A stretch of DNA of 36,762 bases, taken from NCBI GenBank assembly GCA_947452415.1, contig CANGCT010000019.1, positions 1 through 36,762 on the forward strand, written 5' to 3'. This document shows, piece after piece, positions 9,943 to 19,514 of the stretch. The number at the start of each line of letters is the position of its first letter. The first letter of the stretch is position 1. The notes beneath the pieces were generated by a model that worked only from the letters and a program-made list of their open reading frames with translations, was not told the origin of the DNA and did no database searches. A program made the position numbers and the translations under genes. The stretch comes from Flavobacteriaceae bacterium (lineage in GTDB: Bacteria > Bacteroidota > Bacteroidia > Flavobacteriales > Flavobacteriaceae).

Positions 9943-11301
9943 TTAACCAAATAAATGCTCTACTATTTCTTCAATTTTAGAAACTAAAACTACTTTTATA
10001 CCTGGAAATTTCGTGGATATTTTATTGTATTTGGATACAAATATCGTTGCAAATCCTAGTTTTTCGGCTTCTTGAATGCGTTGTTCTACTCTGTTTACTG
10101 GTCGAATTTCCCCTGAAAGTCCTACTTCCCCAGCAAAACACACATCTTTTCCAACAGCAATATCTTCATTAGAGGAAAGGATAGAGGCTATCACCGCCAA
10201 ATCAATTGCGGGATCGTCCACTGAAATTCCTCCGGTAACGTTTAAGAAAACGTCTTTGGTGCCTAATCTAAATCCGGCACGTTTTTCCAAAACCGCCAAG
10301 AGCATGTTCAGTCTTTTGGCATTATAACCCGTGGTGCTTCGTTGCGGAGTTCCATAAACCGCTGTAGATACTAATGCTTGAATTTCAATCATCAACGGAC
10401 GCATACCTTCTAAAGTAGAAGCAATGGCTGTTCCTGAAAGTTCTTCTTTGCGATGCGAAAGCAATATTTCCGATGGATTGGAAACTTCTCTCAAACCCGA
10501 ACCTTGCATTTCATATATACCTAATTCGGCAGTAGAACCAAATCGGTTTTTTAAACTTCGTAAAATTCGATACACATGATTTCTATCGCCTTCAAATTGC
10601 AAAACGGTGTCTACCATGTGCTCCAAAATCTTTGGCCCAGCTATGGTTCCATCTTTGGTAATATGTCCAATTAAAATAACAGGAACGTTGGTTTCCTTTG
10701 CAAATTTTATGAGTTCGGCAGTACATTCTCTAATTTGAGAAATGCTCCCGGCAGTAGATTCAATATAATCGGTATGCAGTGTTTGAATGGAATCAATAAT
10801 TACAATTTCAGGCTCCATTTCTTGAATTTGTCGAAAGATATTTTGTGTTTTGGTTTCCGTAAGAATATAACAATTATCGCCTTCTGGAGTAATTCTTTCG
10901 GCACGCATTTTTATTTGCTTCTGACTTTCCTCTCCCGAAACATATAAAGTTTTGTATGGTAGTTTTAAAGATATTTGAAGCAATAAAGTACTTTTTCCAA
11001 TTCCTGGTTCCCCTCCCAGAAGGATTAAAGATCCTGGGACAATTCCTCCGCCAAGCACTCGGTTTAATTCGCCATCCAAAGTATCCAAGCGCACTTCTTG
11101 CGAAGAATCAATCTCGGCAATTTTTAGAGGTTTAGGTGTTTTTTTAATTTCCGAAGTAGTTTTCCAACTGGTTTTTTCTTCCTTTTGAATTACTTCTTCT
11201 ACAATAGTATTCCATTCTTTGCAGGCATTGCATTGTCCTTGCCATTTGGCATATTGGGTGCCACAATTCTGACAAAAAAAGGAAGTTTTAATCTTGGCCA
11301 T
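9943..11301 (-). CDS. radA: DNA repair protein RadA (Sms)
   Basis: N-terminal zinc-finger TSFFCQNCGTQYAKWQGQCNACKEWNT; Walker A GGEPGIGKSTLLLQ; KNRFGSTAELGIYEM (RadA KNRFG motif); Lon-like C-terminal domain. Confidence 0.97.
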   Translation of the reverse strand: MAKIKTSFFCQNCGTQYAKWQGQCNACKEWNTIVEEVIQKEEKTSWKTTSEIKKTPKPLKIAEIDSSQEVRLDTLDGELNRVLGGGIVPGSLILLGGEPGIGKSTLLLQISLKLPYKTLYVSGEESQKQIKMRAERITPEGDNCYILTETKTQNIFRQIQEMEPEIVIIDSIQTLHTDYIESTAGSISQIRECTAELIKFAKETNVPVILIGHITKDGTIAGPKILEHMVDTVLQFEGDRNHVYRILRSLKNRFGSTAELGIYEMQGSGLREVSNPSEILLSHRKEELSGTAIASTLEGMRPLMIEIQALVSTAVYGTPQRSTTGYNAKRLNMLLAVLEKRAGFRLGTKDVFLNVTGGISVDDPAIDLAVIASILSSNEDIAVGKDVCFAGEVGLSGEIRPVNRVEQRIQEAEKLGFATIFVSKYNKISTKFPGIKVVLVSKIEEIVEHLFG

Positions 11302-12446
11302 TATTTTTTTATTTGAGCACGTAGTTCTGCTGCTTTATCCAACATCATGTCTTTAGTTAAATCGCCTATAGTTTCAAATTGAAATGCATTTTGATAGTAC
11401 TTAACTGCGTTTTTTATATCGCCAGTATTTTCATAAAAAAGAGCCATTTGGTAATCGCCAAGCATCGTTCTTGGATACATTTTATGCGAAAGTTGTGCTA
11501 ATTGTTCCAATTCGGGATAGGCTTTATTTTTTAAGATTGCTGCTTCAATTGCTTTAAAATCATTAATTCGGATATTCATTTTAATGCTCAATGCTTTTTC
11601 TAACATATCGTATTTATTTTTTAAATACGTTACATAACCCGATTCTAATTTTACAATTTTCTCTTGAAATTCTGTTGTAGAAATAGGTTGGTAGGAAGCA
11701 AAAAACTGGTACAATGCACTCGGAATAGAATACAAGACTAACGAATAATGAGATGCTTCTTTAAAATCATCGTATTTATAATTCAAAGCAGGATTTACGA
11801 CTGCCTTTATGTTTTCATCCATAGTAGTAATTTTGTACTTCATTTTTTTAATATCCCCATCGGAAGACGATTGATAGTAAAAAATATTTTGTTTAAAAGT
11901 TGCCAATCTTTCCGGAATGCGGGTTTCCATATCTAAGGCAAGCTCCGGGCTTAACGAAATATAAGCATTAAATAAAGGGGCATCTTTGTATAGATATAAA
12001 TTCATAAAACTAGCTGTTACGTCATGGCCTGCAATAATTTTGAAAGGAGAAATTCGGTATTTACTTTGAATGTACGGCATCAATTCGCCACCAATAAATT
12101 CAAAAAAATCAGCGCCTTTACCGTCAGGTAATCCTGTGGTTTCGTCAATGGTACAATCGTCATTGCGTTCGTTTACTTGTGTTAAACCCACAATTATTAC
12201 TTCGGGTAAATCATCCCAATAGTTACCGTAGCTTATAGCACCTTGGAAGGGATCAAAAAGATAATCACCATCCAATAAAAATAATAAAGGATAGGTTTTT
12301 TTAGTTTCTCTAGTATAAGATGGTGGGAGGGAAATAGTTAATTCTCGATAGACTTTTTGTTTTTTAAACATAACGCTATCTTTTACTTTTTGAGAGTATC
12401 CGTTGCAGCTTAAAATAACCACCAATAAAAGGATAATTTTTTTCAT
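11301..12446 (-). CDS. Putative esterase (alpha/beta hydrolase, Fes/esterase-D type) with C-terminal TPR-like region, secreted
   Basis: Signal peptide MKKIILLLVVILSCNGYSQ; RELTISLPPSYTRETKKTYPLLFLLDGDYLFD; stop overlaps radA start by 1 nt (TAATG). Confidence 0.8.
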   Translation of the reverse strand: MKKIILLLVVILSCNGYSQKVKDSVMFKKQKVYRELTISLPPSYTRETKKTYPLLFLLDGDYLFDPFQGAISYGNYWDDLPEVIIVGLTQVNERNDDCTIDETTGLPDGKGADFFEFIGGELMPYIQSKYRISPFKIIAGHDVTASFMNLYLYKDAPLFNAYISLSPELALDMETRIPERLATFKQNIFYYQSSSDGDIKKMKYKITTMDENIKAVVNPALNYKYDDFKEASHYSLVLYSIPSALYQFFASYQPISTTEFQEKIVKLESGYVTYLKNKYDMLEKALSIKMNIRINDFKAIEAAILKNKAYPELEQLAQLSHKMYPRTMLGDYQMALFYENTGDIKNAVKYYQNAFQFETIGDLTKDMMLDKAAELRAQIKK

Positions 12447-12502
12447 ATAAATTTAGAAATTAAAGTTCTAATAAAAGAGTTTAAAGTCTAGCAAGATAAG
12501 AA

Positions 12503-13462
12503 TTATTTTCTATTTAAAATAGGAAGAAATAAGAAGGAAAGTAATCCTAAAATTAATACTAAAAGCATTTGGGAAGTCCAAATAATCCAACCAAAAGCAG
12601 TTCCTATAGGTTCAGCAATAGCGTAAAAAAGTAAGACTTTAGAAGTGAGAAAAGGGTAAGCACCAAAACCGCTATTGGTGAAGGCTATGGCAATGCTTCC
12701 TACAACAAATGAGGTTATGATAGCGCCAATAGTAAGTATAGAAGTTTCGGAAATTGCCTTGGTTGCTACATAATAAGTAAGAATATACGAACCCCAAATG
12801 AGTATTGTTTGAAAAAAATACCTCCACTTTTTCTCCATATGAACCACACTCAACAAACCTTCTTTTAAACCTGAAATTTTTTCTTTAAAAAGAGTAACAA
12901 TTTTCAGTTTGGAATAATTGTAAACTAAAATAAAAGCAATAAAACATAGAGTTCCCGCTAGTAACAGTATTGCTATTAAATGCAGAGGCATTTTATCTAA
13001 AATAAATTCTTTAACAATTTTGAATTGTAAAACCACTGCTAGCAACATGAAGAATAACAAGAAAAACATATCGATAATTCGTTCGGCAACTATGGTTCCA
13101 AAACCTTTATCAAACGGGATGTTGTTGTATTTTTTTACGATAACAGCTCGAGTGATTTCTCCCGATTTTGGTACGGTTAAATTCAATAAATAACCAATAT
13201 TAACCGCCATGAAATTATTTGCAAAAGAAGATTCGTAACCCAAATGGTCTAACATATATTTCCATCTATAGGCTCGAGTGGCATTGCCAACAAAGCCAAT
13301 AAAAACTGCCAAAATAACATAATAGTAATTGGCGTTTTTAAAATATCCTTCAATTTCGCTTATCTGTGCCTCGGTAAATTTGTTGTATTGGTAAGCAATT
13401 ATACCTATGCCCAAAGCAATAGGAATGATAATTGACAACCATTTACTAAGGTGATTTTTCAA
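12503..13462 (-). CDS. Lysylphosphatidylglycerol synthase TM-region/YbhN-like (UPF0104) flippase-like membrane protein
   Basis: Multi-pass protein; GFVGNATRAYRWKYMLDHLGYESSFANNFMAVNIGYLLNLTVPKSGEITRAVIVKKYNNIPFDKGFGTIVAERIID. Confidence 0.85.
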   Translation of the reverse strand: MKNHLSKWLSIIIPIALGIGIIAYQYNKFTEAQISEIEGYFKNANYYYVILAVFIGFVGNATRAYRWKYMLDHLGYESSFANNFMAVNIGYLLNLTVPKSGEITRAVIVKKYNNIPFDKGFGTIVAERIIDMFFLLFFMLLAVVLQFKIVKEFILDKMPLHLIAILLLAGTLCFIAFILVYNYSKLKIVTLFKEKISGLKEGLLSVVHMEKKWRYFFQTILIWGSYILTYYVATKAISETSILTIGAIITSFVVGSIAIAFTNSGFGAYPFLTSKVLLFYAIAEPIGTAFGWIIWTSQMLLVLILGLLSFLFLPILNRK

Positions 13463-13465
13463 AAT

Positions 13466-13816
13466 TTATTTCAAGGAATTGTCGTTTTCATTAGGAAAAA
13501 CGAGCCAAGGTTTGAATGTTTTTGCTTCTTCAAAATCTAAAGTAGCGTAAGAAATAATAATAATGATGTCGCCTGCATGCACTTTTCTTGCCGCTGGTCC
13601 GTTAAGGGTAATTTCGCCAGAATTTGGTGCTCCTTTGATGGCATACGTTTCAAAACGTTCACCATTATTAATGTTAACAATAGAAACCTTTTCGCCTTCA
13701 ATTAGGTTAGAGGCATCCATTAAAGCTTCGTCGATAGTGATACTACCGATATAGTTTAAATCTGCGCCAGTTACTTTAACGCGATGAATTTTTGATTTTA
13801 CAACTTGAATTTGCAT
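13466..13816 (-). CDS. panD: Aspartate 1-decarboxylase
   Basis: [56 protein letters not shown]...[19 protein letters not shown]; Gly-Ser self-cleavage site in YIGSITID. Confidence 0.97.
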   Translation of the reverse strand: MQIQVVKSKIHRVKVTGADLNYIGSITIDEALMDASNLIEGEKVSIVNINNGERFETYAIKGAPNSGEITLNGPAARKVHAGDIIIIISYATLDFEEAKTFKPWLVFPNENDNSLK

Positions 13817-13830
13817 GGTGCAAAGTTAAA

Positions 13831-14679
13831 TTATTTTAGCGAAATAGTATCAATCAATCTTATTTTGTTCACAAAAACGGCAATAAAAGCTCTATAATTT
13901 TTGTTTTCGCTTTTAATAATACAAGGCAATAACGTTTCTTCATCGGCAATTTCAAAATATTCTAATTCAAAATCTGGATATTTTTCAAATGCTTTCGCAA
14001 CAAAATCTATCACGGCTGTAGCAGATTTCGTGCCAAAAAGTATTTTTGACTGATTTAATAATTTAAAAATAATAGAAGCATTTTCGCGCTCTTTTACTGT
14101 CAGTCGTTCGTTTCTAGAACTCATAGCTAAGCCATTAGTTTCTCTGTAAATAGGACATTCGATAATGGTAACGGGGATTTTTTCTTTTGCGACTAATTTT
14201 TTTACAATTTGCAATTGTTGGAAATCTTTCTCGCCAAAATAGGCATTCGTTGGTTTTATAATTTCCAAAAGACGTTTTACTACTGTGCCCACTCCGTCAA
14301 AATGACCGGGGCGAAATTTGCCCTCCATTTGATTTTCCAAACCATCAAAATCGTAATGTTGTGAAGCAGTATTTCCTTCATAAATATCTTCTACCGTTGG
14401 CGCATATAAAATGATTTTATCGGATACTGTTTTTATTTTTTCTATATCATTTTCTATGGTTCTTGGGTACTTTTCAAGATCCTCAGGATTATTAAATTGC
14501 GTAGGATTTACAAAAATACTAATTACCGTATGGATGTTATTTTGTATAGATTTCTCCAACAAAGATAAATGGCCTAAATGCAAAGCCCCCATTGTTGGTA
14601 CAAATCCTATGGTGGAATTATTGTTGGATATAACTTGTAAGTGCTTGTTTAAATCGCCTTTGTTATTGAAAATGAGCAT
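13831..14679 (-). CDS. panC: Pantothenate synthetase
   Basis: IGFVPTMGALHLGHLSLLEKS...ISIFVNPTQFNNPEDLEKYPRT...GKFRPGHFDGVGTVVKRLLEIIKPTNAYFGEKDFQQL...SSRNERL. Confidence 0.97.
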   Translation of the reverse strand: MLIFNNKGDLNKHLQVISNNNSTIGFVPTMGALHLGHLSLLEKSIQNNIHTVISIFVNPTQFNNPEDLEKYPRTIENDIEKIKTVSDKIILYAPTVEDIYEGNTASQHYDFDGLENQMEGKFRPGHFDGVGTVVKRLLEIIKPTNAYFGEKDFQQLQIVKKLVAKEKIPVTIIECPIYRETNGLAMSSRNERLTVKERENASIIFKLLNQSKILFGTKSATAVIDFVAKAFEKYPDFELEYFEIADEETLLPCIIKSENKNYRAFIAVFVNKIRLIDTISLK

Positions 14680-14702
14680 GTCTTTTGGATTAAAATAGGG
14701 TA

Positions 14703-14710
14703 CAAACTTA
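14703..14710 (-). promoter_or_regulatory. -7 promoter element (TAAGTTTG on minus strand) for panC
   Basis: CAAACTTA on plus strand is the reverse complement of TANNTTTG, 24 bp upstream of panC ATG. Confidence 0.55.
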
Positions 14711-14741
14711 CTACTTTAGTAAATATCTGCATAAATTTTCG

Positions 14742-14749
14742 TAATTTTG
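14742..14749 (+). promoter_or_regulatory. -7 promoter element (TAATTTTG) for the GT5-like/DUF4270/glmS run
   Basis: Exact TANNTTTG match, 38 bp upstream of ATG 14787. Confidence 0.6.
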
Positions 14750-14786
14750 CATGTTTTTTATTGCCAATAAGTAAATAAAAGTTTTT

Positions 14787-15590
14787 ATGGAAGACAAGAG
14801 GATATTGTATGTGTCATCTGAGGTGGTGCCGTATCTGGCTGAGAATGAAGTTTCTCTAATGTCTTATGACGTGCCAAAAATGATTAATGACCAAGGAGGA
14901 CAGATTAGAATTTTTATGCCTAGGTATGGAAATATCAATGAAAGAAGACATCAATTGCACGAAGTTATTCGCTTGTCGGGAATGAATTTAGTAGTAAATG
15001 ATGTAGATATGCCTTTGATTATAAAGGTTGCTTCTATCCCAAAAGAGAGAATTCAAGTTTATTTTATTGATAACGATGAATATTTCAAGAGAAAGGCAAC
15101 TTTTTCTGACGAAGATGGAGTTTTGTATCCAGATAATGATGAGCGTGCTATTTTCTTTGCAAAAGGGGTAGTAGAAACGGTTAAAAAATTAAACTGGGTT
15201 CCTGATATTATTCATGTTCATGGTTGGATGGCTTCAATGCTTCCCGTTTACATGAAACATTTTTATAAAGATGAAGCATTATTTTCGGAAACAAAAATAG
15301 TTACTTCGGTTTATGGTCAGTCTTTTGAAGGAACATTGAATATTGAAATGATTAATAAAATTAAATTTGACGGGATTGGCGCTGAGGCTATTGCAGATTT
15401 AGAAGTTCCTAATTACGAAAATTTAATAAAGACCTCCATTAATCATTCGGATGCCGTAATTATTGCTTCTGAAAATCTTTCCCCAAGTTTAACAAAATTT
15501 ATAGAATCTTCCAAGAAACCTTTTTTACCTTTCGCTTCCAAAGAGGGGTTTGCTGAGGCATACACTTCTTTTTACAAAAAGATGTTATAA
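14787..15590 (+). CDS. Glycogen/starch synthase N-terminal (GT5) domain-only protein
   Basis: RILYVSSEVVPYLAENEVSLMSYDVPKMINDQGGQIRIFMPRYGNINERRHQLHEVIRLSGM...DNDERAIFFAKGVVETVKKLNWVPDIIHVHGWMASMLPVYMK; 267 aa with no C-terminal GT-B half. Confidence 0.85.
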   Translation: MEDKRILYVSSEVVPYLAENEVSLMSYDVPKMINDQGGQIRIFMPRYGNINERRHQLHEVIRLSGMNLVVNDVDMPLIIKVASIPKERIQVYFIDNDEYFKRKATFSDEDGVLYPDNDERAIFFAKGVVETVKKLNWVPDIIHVHGWMASMLPVYMKHFYKDEALFSETKIVTSVYGQSFEGTLNIEMINKIKFDGIGAEAIADLEVPNYENLIKTSINHSDAVIIASENLSPSLTKFIESSKKPFLPFASKEGFAEAYTSFYKKML

Positions 15591-15605
15591 TATAATTTAC
15601 AAAAC

Positions 15606-17384
15606 ATGAAATTCAATTTCTTTCTTAAAGCATTTTTGGCCTTTTTTATAATTGTTCTTGTTGCTTCTTGCGATAAAGACATCAATGAAATTGGTTCCGG
15701 CATAACTGGTAATGATCATTACGGAATGGACGTAGCATACTCGGATGTGGTTGCTTATAACCAAAATTTAGGCCCCGTTCAAACTAATAATCTATCTGTT
15801 AACCAATTTGGATATTATAATAATCCTGTTTTTGGAAAAACCAAAGCAAGTTTTGTTACGCAATTGGCATTAGCTTCTGAAAACCCAACGTTTTATGGAG
15901 ATCCTAACGAAACCAATACAGCAAGCCCTAACTATATTAAAATAGATTCGGTTTATCTATATGTTCCCTATTTTTCAACTTTTGTAAGTACCGATACTGA
16001 CTCTGGAGATAGTTCTTATACTTTAGATTCGCTTAAAGGTTCTGGTAAAATTAAATTGAGTGTTTACGAATCTACAAAGTTTCTAGAAACTTTAGATCCT
16101 GCAACCGGATTCCAACAACAACAAAAATATTATTCTAACCAACAACCAGATTTTGATTCTAATAATGGTGGGTTTAAGTTGAATAATGACAATAAAAGTG
16201 TTGACCCAAAAATCACAACACCCGATTATAGTCAAAACGATAAATACGTGTTTACAAATAGTCAAATTAAGTTATACAAAAATAATGCAGATGGTACACC
16301 AGGCACTACTGATGTGGCTGAAAGAAAAGCACCAGGAATGTTTCTTAATTTAGACAAAGATTTCTTCAAAGCAAAAATATTTCAAGCTCCAACGGGCAAA
16401 TTATTTAACAATAATGTATTTAAAAATTATTTTAAAGGGCTTTATTTTAAAGTTGAAAATGCTGCTGATTCACCAGATCAAGGTACGCTTGCCATGATGA
16501 ATTTTACAAACGGGGTTATAACGATAGTTTATAAAGAAAAGACTTCTCTTACAGATGCAACAATTATCCGAAAAACAATGAAGTTAAATCTTTCTGGAAA
16601 TACGGTTAATTTATTAAACAACGAAAATACGTTCCCAGGATACGTTACTCCTAATCCAACTTTGGGAGATAGAAATCTTTTCTTAAAAGGCGGTGATGGA
16701 TCTATGGGGGTAATTGATTTGTTTAATAAAACGGATAATTACGGATATAATAAAATTACTGGAGTTAAAGAAAATACTCCAAATAATGTTTCTGATGAAT
16801 TGGATGATTTAAGAAATCCAGCAGCAGGTCAACAAAAATGGTTAATTAATGAAGCCAATTTGACTTTTTTCATTGCAAAATCTGCTATGGCTAATGCAAT
16901 TGAACCAAATAGAATTTTCTTGTATGATTTAACCAATAAAAGGCCATTAATAGATTTTTATACCGATTATTCTACAGGAATTATACCTAAATTCAATAAA
17001 TCCACTCATGGAGGATTATTGTTAGATCAAAACGGCAAAATTGTAAATGCTAAAGTAAGTGAGAAAGGAACTACTTACAAGGTTAATATCACCAATCATA
17101 TTAGAAATTTAATAAAATATGGTGGCGTTGGAGTTACTAAAGATTCCACTAACGTTCGATTAGGACTAGTTGTTACTGAAAATATTGGGAATGCTTTTAA
17201 TGCCTATTTAAATTCTCCTTTTACAAGTGGGAGCGGCACTAATTCAGTTCAATCCAAATATATTCCTGTCATGTCAGTTGTAAATCCTTTAGGGACTATT
17301 TTATATGGAAGTAATATTCCAGTTGGAGATCCAGACTACAACAAAAGAGTAAAATTGGAAATTTTTTATACTAAACCCGACTAA
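15606..17384 (+). CDS. DUF4270-type lipoprotein
   Basis: Lipoprotein signal FLAFFIIVLVASC-DKDINEIGS; position between GT5-like gene and glmS fits DUF4270 proteins. Confidence 0.75.
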   Translation: MKFNFFLKAFLAFFIIVLVASCDKDINEIGSGITGNDHYGMDVAYSDVVAYNQNLGPVQTNNLSVNQFGYYNNPVFGKTKASFVTQLALASENPTFYGDPNETNTASPNYIKIDSVYLYVPYFSTFVSTDTDSGDSSYTLDSLKGSGKIKLSVYESTKFLETLDPATGFQQQQKYYSNQQPDFDSNNGGFKLNNDNKSVDPKITTPDYSQNDKYVFTNSQIKLYKNNADGTPGTTDVAERKAPGMFLNLDKDFFKAKIFQAPTGKLFNNNVFKNYFKGLYFKVENAADSPDQGTLAMMNFTNGVITIVYKEKTSLTDATIIRKTMKLNLSGNTVNLLNNENTFPGYVTPNPTLGDRNLFLKGGDGSMGVIDLFNKTDNYGYNKITGVKENTPNNVSDELDDLRNPAAGQQKWLINEANLTFFIAKSAMANAIEPNRIFLYDLTNKRPLIDFYTDYSTGIIPKFNKSTHGGLLLDQNGKIVNAKVSEKGTTYKVNITNHIRNLIKYGGVGVTKDSTNVRLGLVVTENIGNAFNAYLNSPFTSGSGTNSVQSKYIPVMSVVNPLGTILYGSNIPVGDPDYNKRVKLEIFYTKPD

Positions 17385-17399
17385 CTAATACCTAAAGAT

Positions 17400-19247
17400 A
17401 TGTGCGGAATTGTTGGATATATAGGACACCGTGAAGCATACCCTATTGTAATTAAAGGGCTCAAACGTCTAGAATATAGAGGCTATGATAGCGCCGGATT
17501 AATGCTTTATGACGGAGAAAATTTAAAAATCTCCAAAACAAAAGGCAAGGTTTCTGATCTTGAAGAAAAATCAGCATTAGATATTACAACTAATGGATCA
17601 ATAGGTATTGGGCATACTAGATGGGCTACACATGGAGTCCCTAACGATGTCAATTCCCATCCACACGTATCTAATTCGGGAGATATTTGCGTGGTTCATA
17701 ATGGCATAATTGAAAATTACGAGCCATTAAAAAAAGAATTAATAAAAAGAGGTTATATTTTCTCTTCGGATACGGATACTGAGGTTTTGGTAAATCTTAT
17801 TGAGGAGGTTCAAAAAAATGAAAAGTTAAAACTTGGAAAAGCTGTTCAAGTCGCTTTGAATCAAGTGGTAGGAGCTTATGCTATTTGTGTTTTTGATAAG
17901 AAAAAGCCAGACGAAATCATAGTTGCACGTTTGGGTAGCCCCCTAGCAATTGGAGTTGGAGAAAATGAGTTTTTCATTGCTTCCGATGCTACACCATTTA
18001 TAGAATACACTTCTAATGCTATTTATTTGGAAGATGAAGAAATGGCAATTGTTGGTTTAAATAAGCCATTAAAAATTCGAAAAATAAAAGATGATTCTCT
18101 TGTAGATCCTTATATTCAAGAATTACAAATGAATTTAGAGCAAATAGAAAAAGGCGGATACGACCATTTTATGCTTAAAGAAATTTACGAACAACCTAAC
18201 GTTATTAAAGATACTTATAGAGGAAGACTTCATGCTAATACAGGAATTATCCAAATGGCAGGTGTAGAAGATAATCTAGAAAAATTTTTAAATGCCGATA
18301 GAATTATTATAATAGCTTGTGGCACTTCATGGCATGCAGGTTTAGTTGCCGAATATGTAATTGAAGAATTTGCAAGAATATCAGTTGAGGTAGAATACGC
18401 ATCGGAATTTAGATATAGAAATCCAATTATAACTAGTAAAGATATTGTTATAGCCATTTCCCAATCGGGAGAAACCGCAGATACATTAGCGGCAATAAAA
18501 CTAGCCAAAGAAAAAGGTGCTTTTGTATTTGGAGTTTGTAATGTTGTAGGTTCCTCTATTTCTCGTGAGACCAATGCAGGGGCTTATACCCATGCCGGTC
18601 CAGAAATTGGAGTAGCTTCTACTAAAGCATTTACTACACAAATTACAGTTTTAACTATGTTAGCGTTACGTTTGGCTAAAGCCAAAGGAACCCTTTCTAC
18701 ATCGGATTATTTTAGATACTTACAAGAATTAGAGTTAATTCCAGAGAAAGTAGCTGAAGCTTTAGAAACTAATAATGTTGCTAAGCAAATAGCCGAAATA
18801 TATAAAGATGCTCCTAATTGTCTTTATTTAGGGAGAGGGTATAATTTTCCAGTAGCTTTAGAAGGGGCGCTAAAACTTAAAGAAATTTCCTATATTCATG
18901 CAGAAGGATATCCAGCTGCCGAAATGAAACACGGACCAATAGCTTTGATAGATGAAAAAATGCCAGTTATTGTTATCGCTCCTAAACAAGGGCATTATGA
19001 TAAAGTGGTTAGTAATATTCAAGAAATAAAATCCCGAAGTGGAAAAATAATTGCTATTGTTACTAAAGGAGACAGTCAAGTTAAAGAATTAGCCGACCAT
19101 GTAATTGAGATTCCAGAAACTTTTGATGCTTTATCTCCATTGTTAACTACCATCCCATTACAATTATTATCTTATCATATTGCAGTAATGCGAGGGTGCA
19201 ATGTAGATCAACCTAGAAATTTAGCAAAATCGGTTACGGTGGAATAA
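17400..19247 (+). CDS. glmS: Glutamine--fructose-6-phosphate aminotransferase (isomerizing)
   Basis: MCGIVGYIGHREAYPIVIKGLKRLEYRGYDSAG...GIGHTRWATHG...IACGTSWHAGLVAEYVIEE...SQSGETADTLAA...C-terminal DQPRNLAKSVTVE. Confidence 0.99.
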   Translation: MCGIVGYIGHREAYPIVIKGLKRLEYRGYDSAGLMLYDGENLKISKTKGKVSDLEEKSALDITTNGSIGIGHTRWATHGVPNDVNSHPHVSNSGDICVVHNGIIENYEPLKKELIKRGYIFSSDTDTEVLVNLIEEVQKNEKLKLGKAVQVALNQVVGAYAICVFDKKKPDEIIVARLGSPLAIGVGENEFFIASDATPFIEYTSNAIYLEDEEMAIVGLNKPLKIRKIKDDSLVDPYIQELQMNLEQIEKGGYDHFMLKEIYEQPNVIKDTYRGRLHANTGIIQMAGVEDNLEKFLNADRIIIIACGTSWHAGLVAEYVIEEFARISVEVEYASEFRYRNPIITSKDIVIAISQSGETADTLAAIKLAKEKGAFVFGVCNVVGSSISRETNAGAYTHAGPEIGVASTKAFTTQITVLTMLALRLAKAKGTLSTSDYFRYLQELELIPEKVAEALETNNVAKQIAEIYKDAPNCLYLGRGYNFPVALEGALKLKEISYIHAEGYPAAEMKHGPIALIDEKMPVIVIAPKQGHYDKVVSNIQEIKSRSGKIIAIVTKGDSQVKELADHVIEIPETFDALSPLLTTIPLQLLSYHIAVMRGCNVDQPRNLAKSVTVE

Positions 19248-19274
19248 TTTCCGTTTTTTATATTAAATAAATTT

Positions 19275-19302
19275 AAGCGAAACTTTGGTTTCGCTTTTTT
19301 TA
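19275..19302 (+). terminator. Rho-independent terminator after glmS
   Basis: AAGCGAAAC-TTTG-GTTTCGCTT followed by T-tract. Confidence 0.9.
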
Positions 19303-19514
19303 TATTTATTTTATTTTCTTGATTTATTTGTAAGCAAAAACTTATAAAAAATAAATATTTCTCGATTTTGTTAAGAAAAAATTAATAAAATGCAAATATG
19401 AATTAGTAGAATAGTGGCAATAAAATTGACAATTATTAAAATATTCCCCTCTTTTTTTAGTAATATAAAAATTATTTGTACTTTGGCTACTTAAACCAAC
19501 AAAAATTAAACCTA

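Noticed and set aside
11301-14679. panC-panD-YbhN-esterase-radA run as an unusual cluster
   Set aside because: Tightly packed housekeeping run with overlapping stops/starts; looks like a normal flavobacterial neighbourhood.
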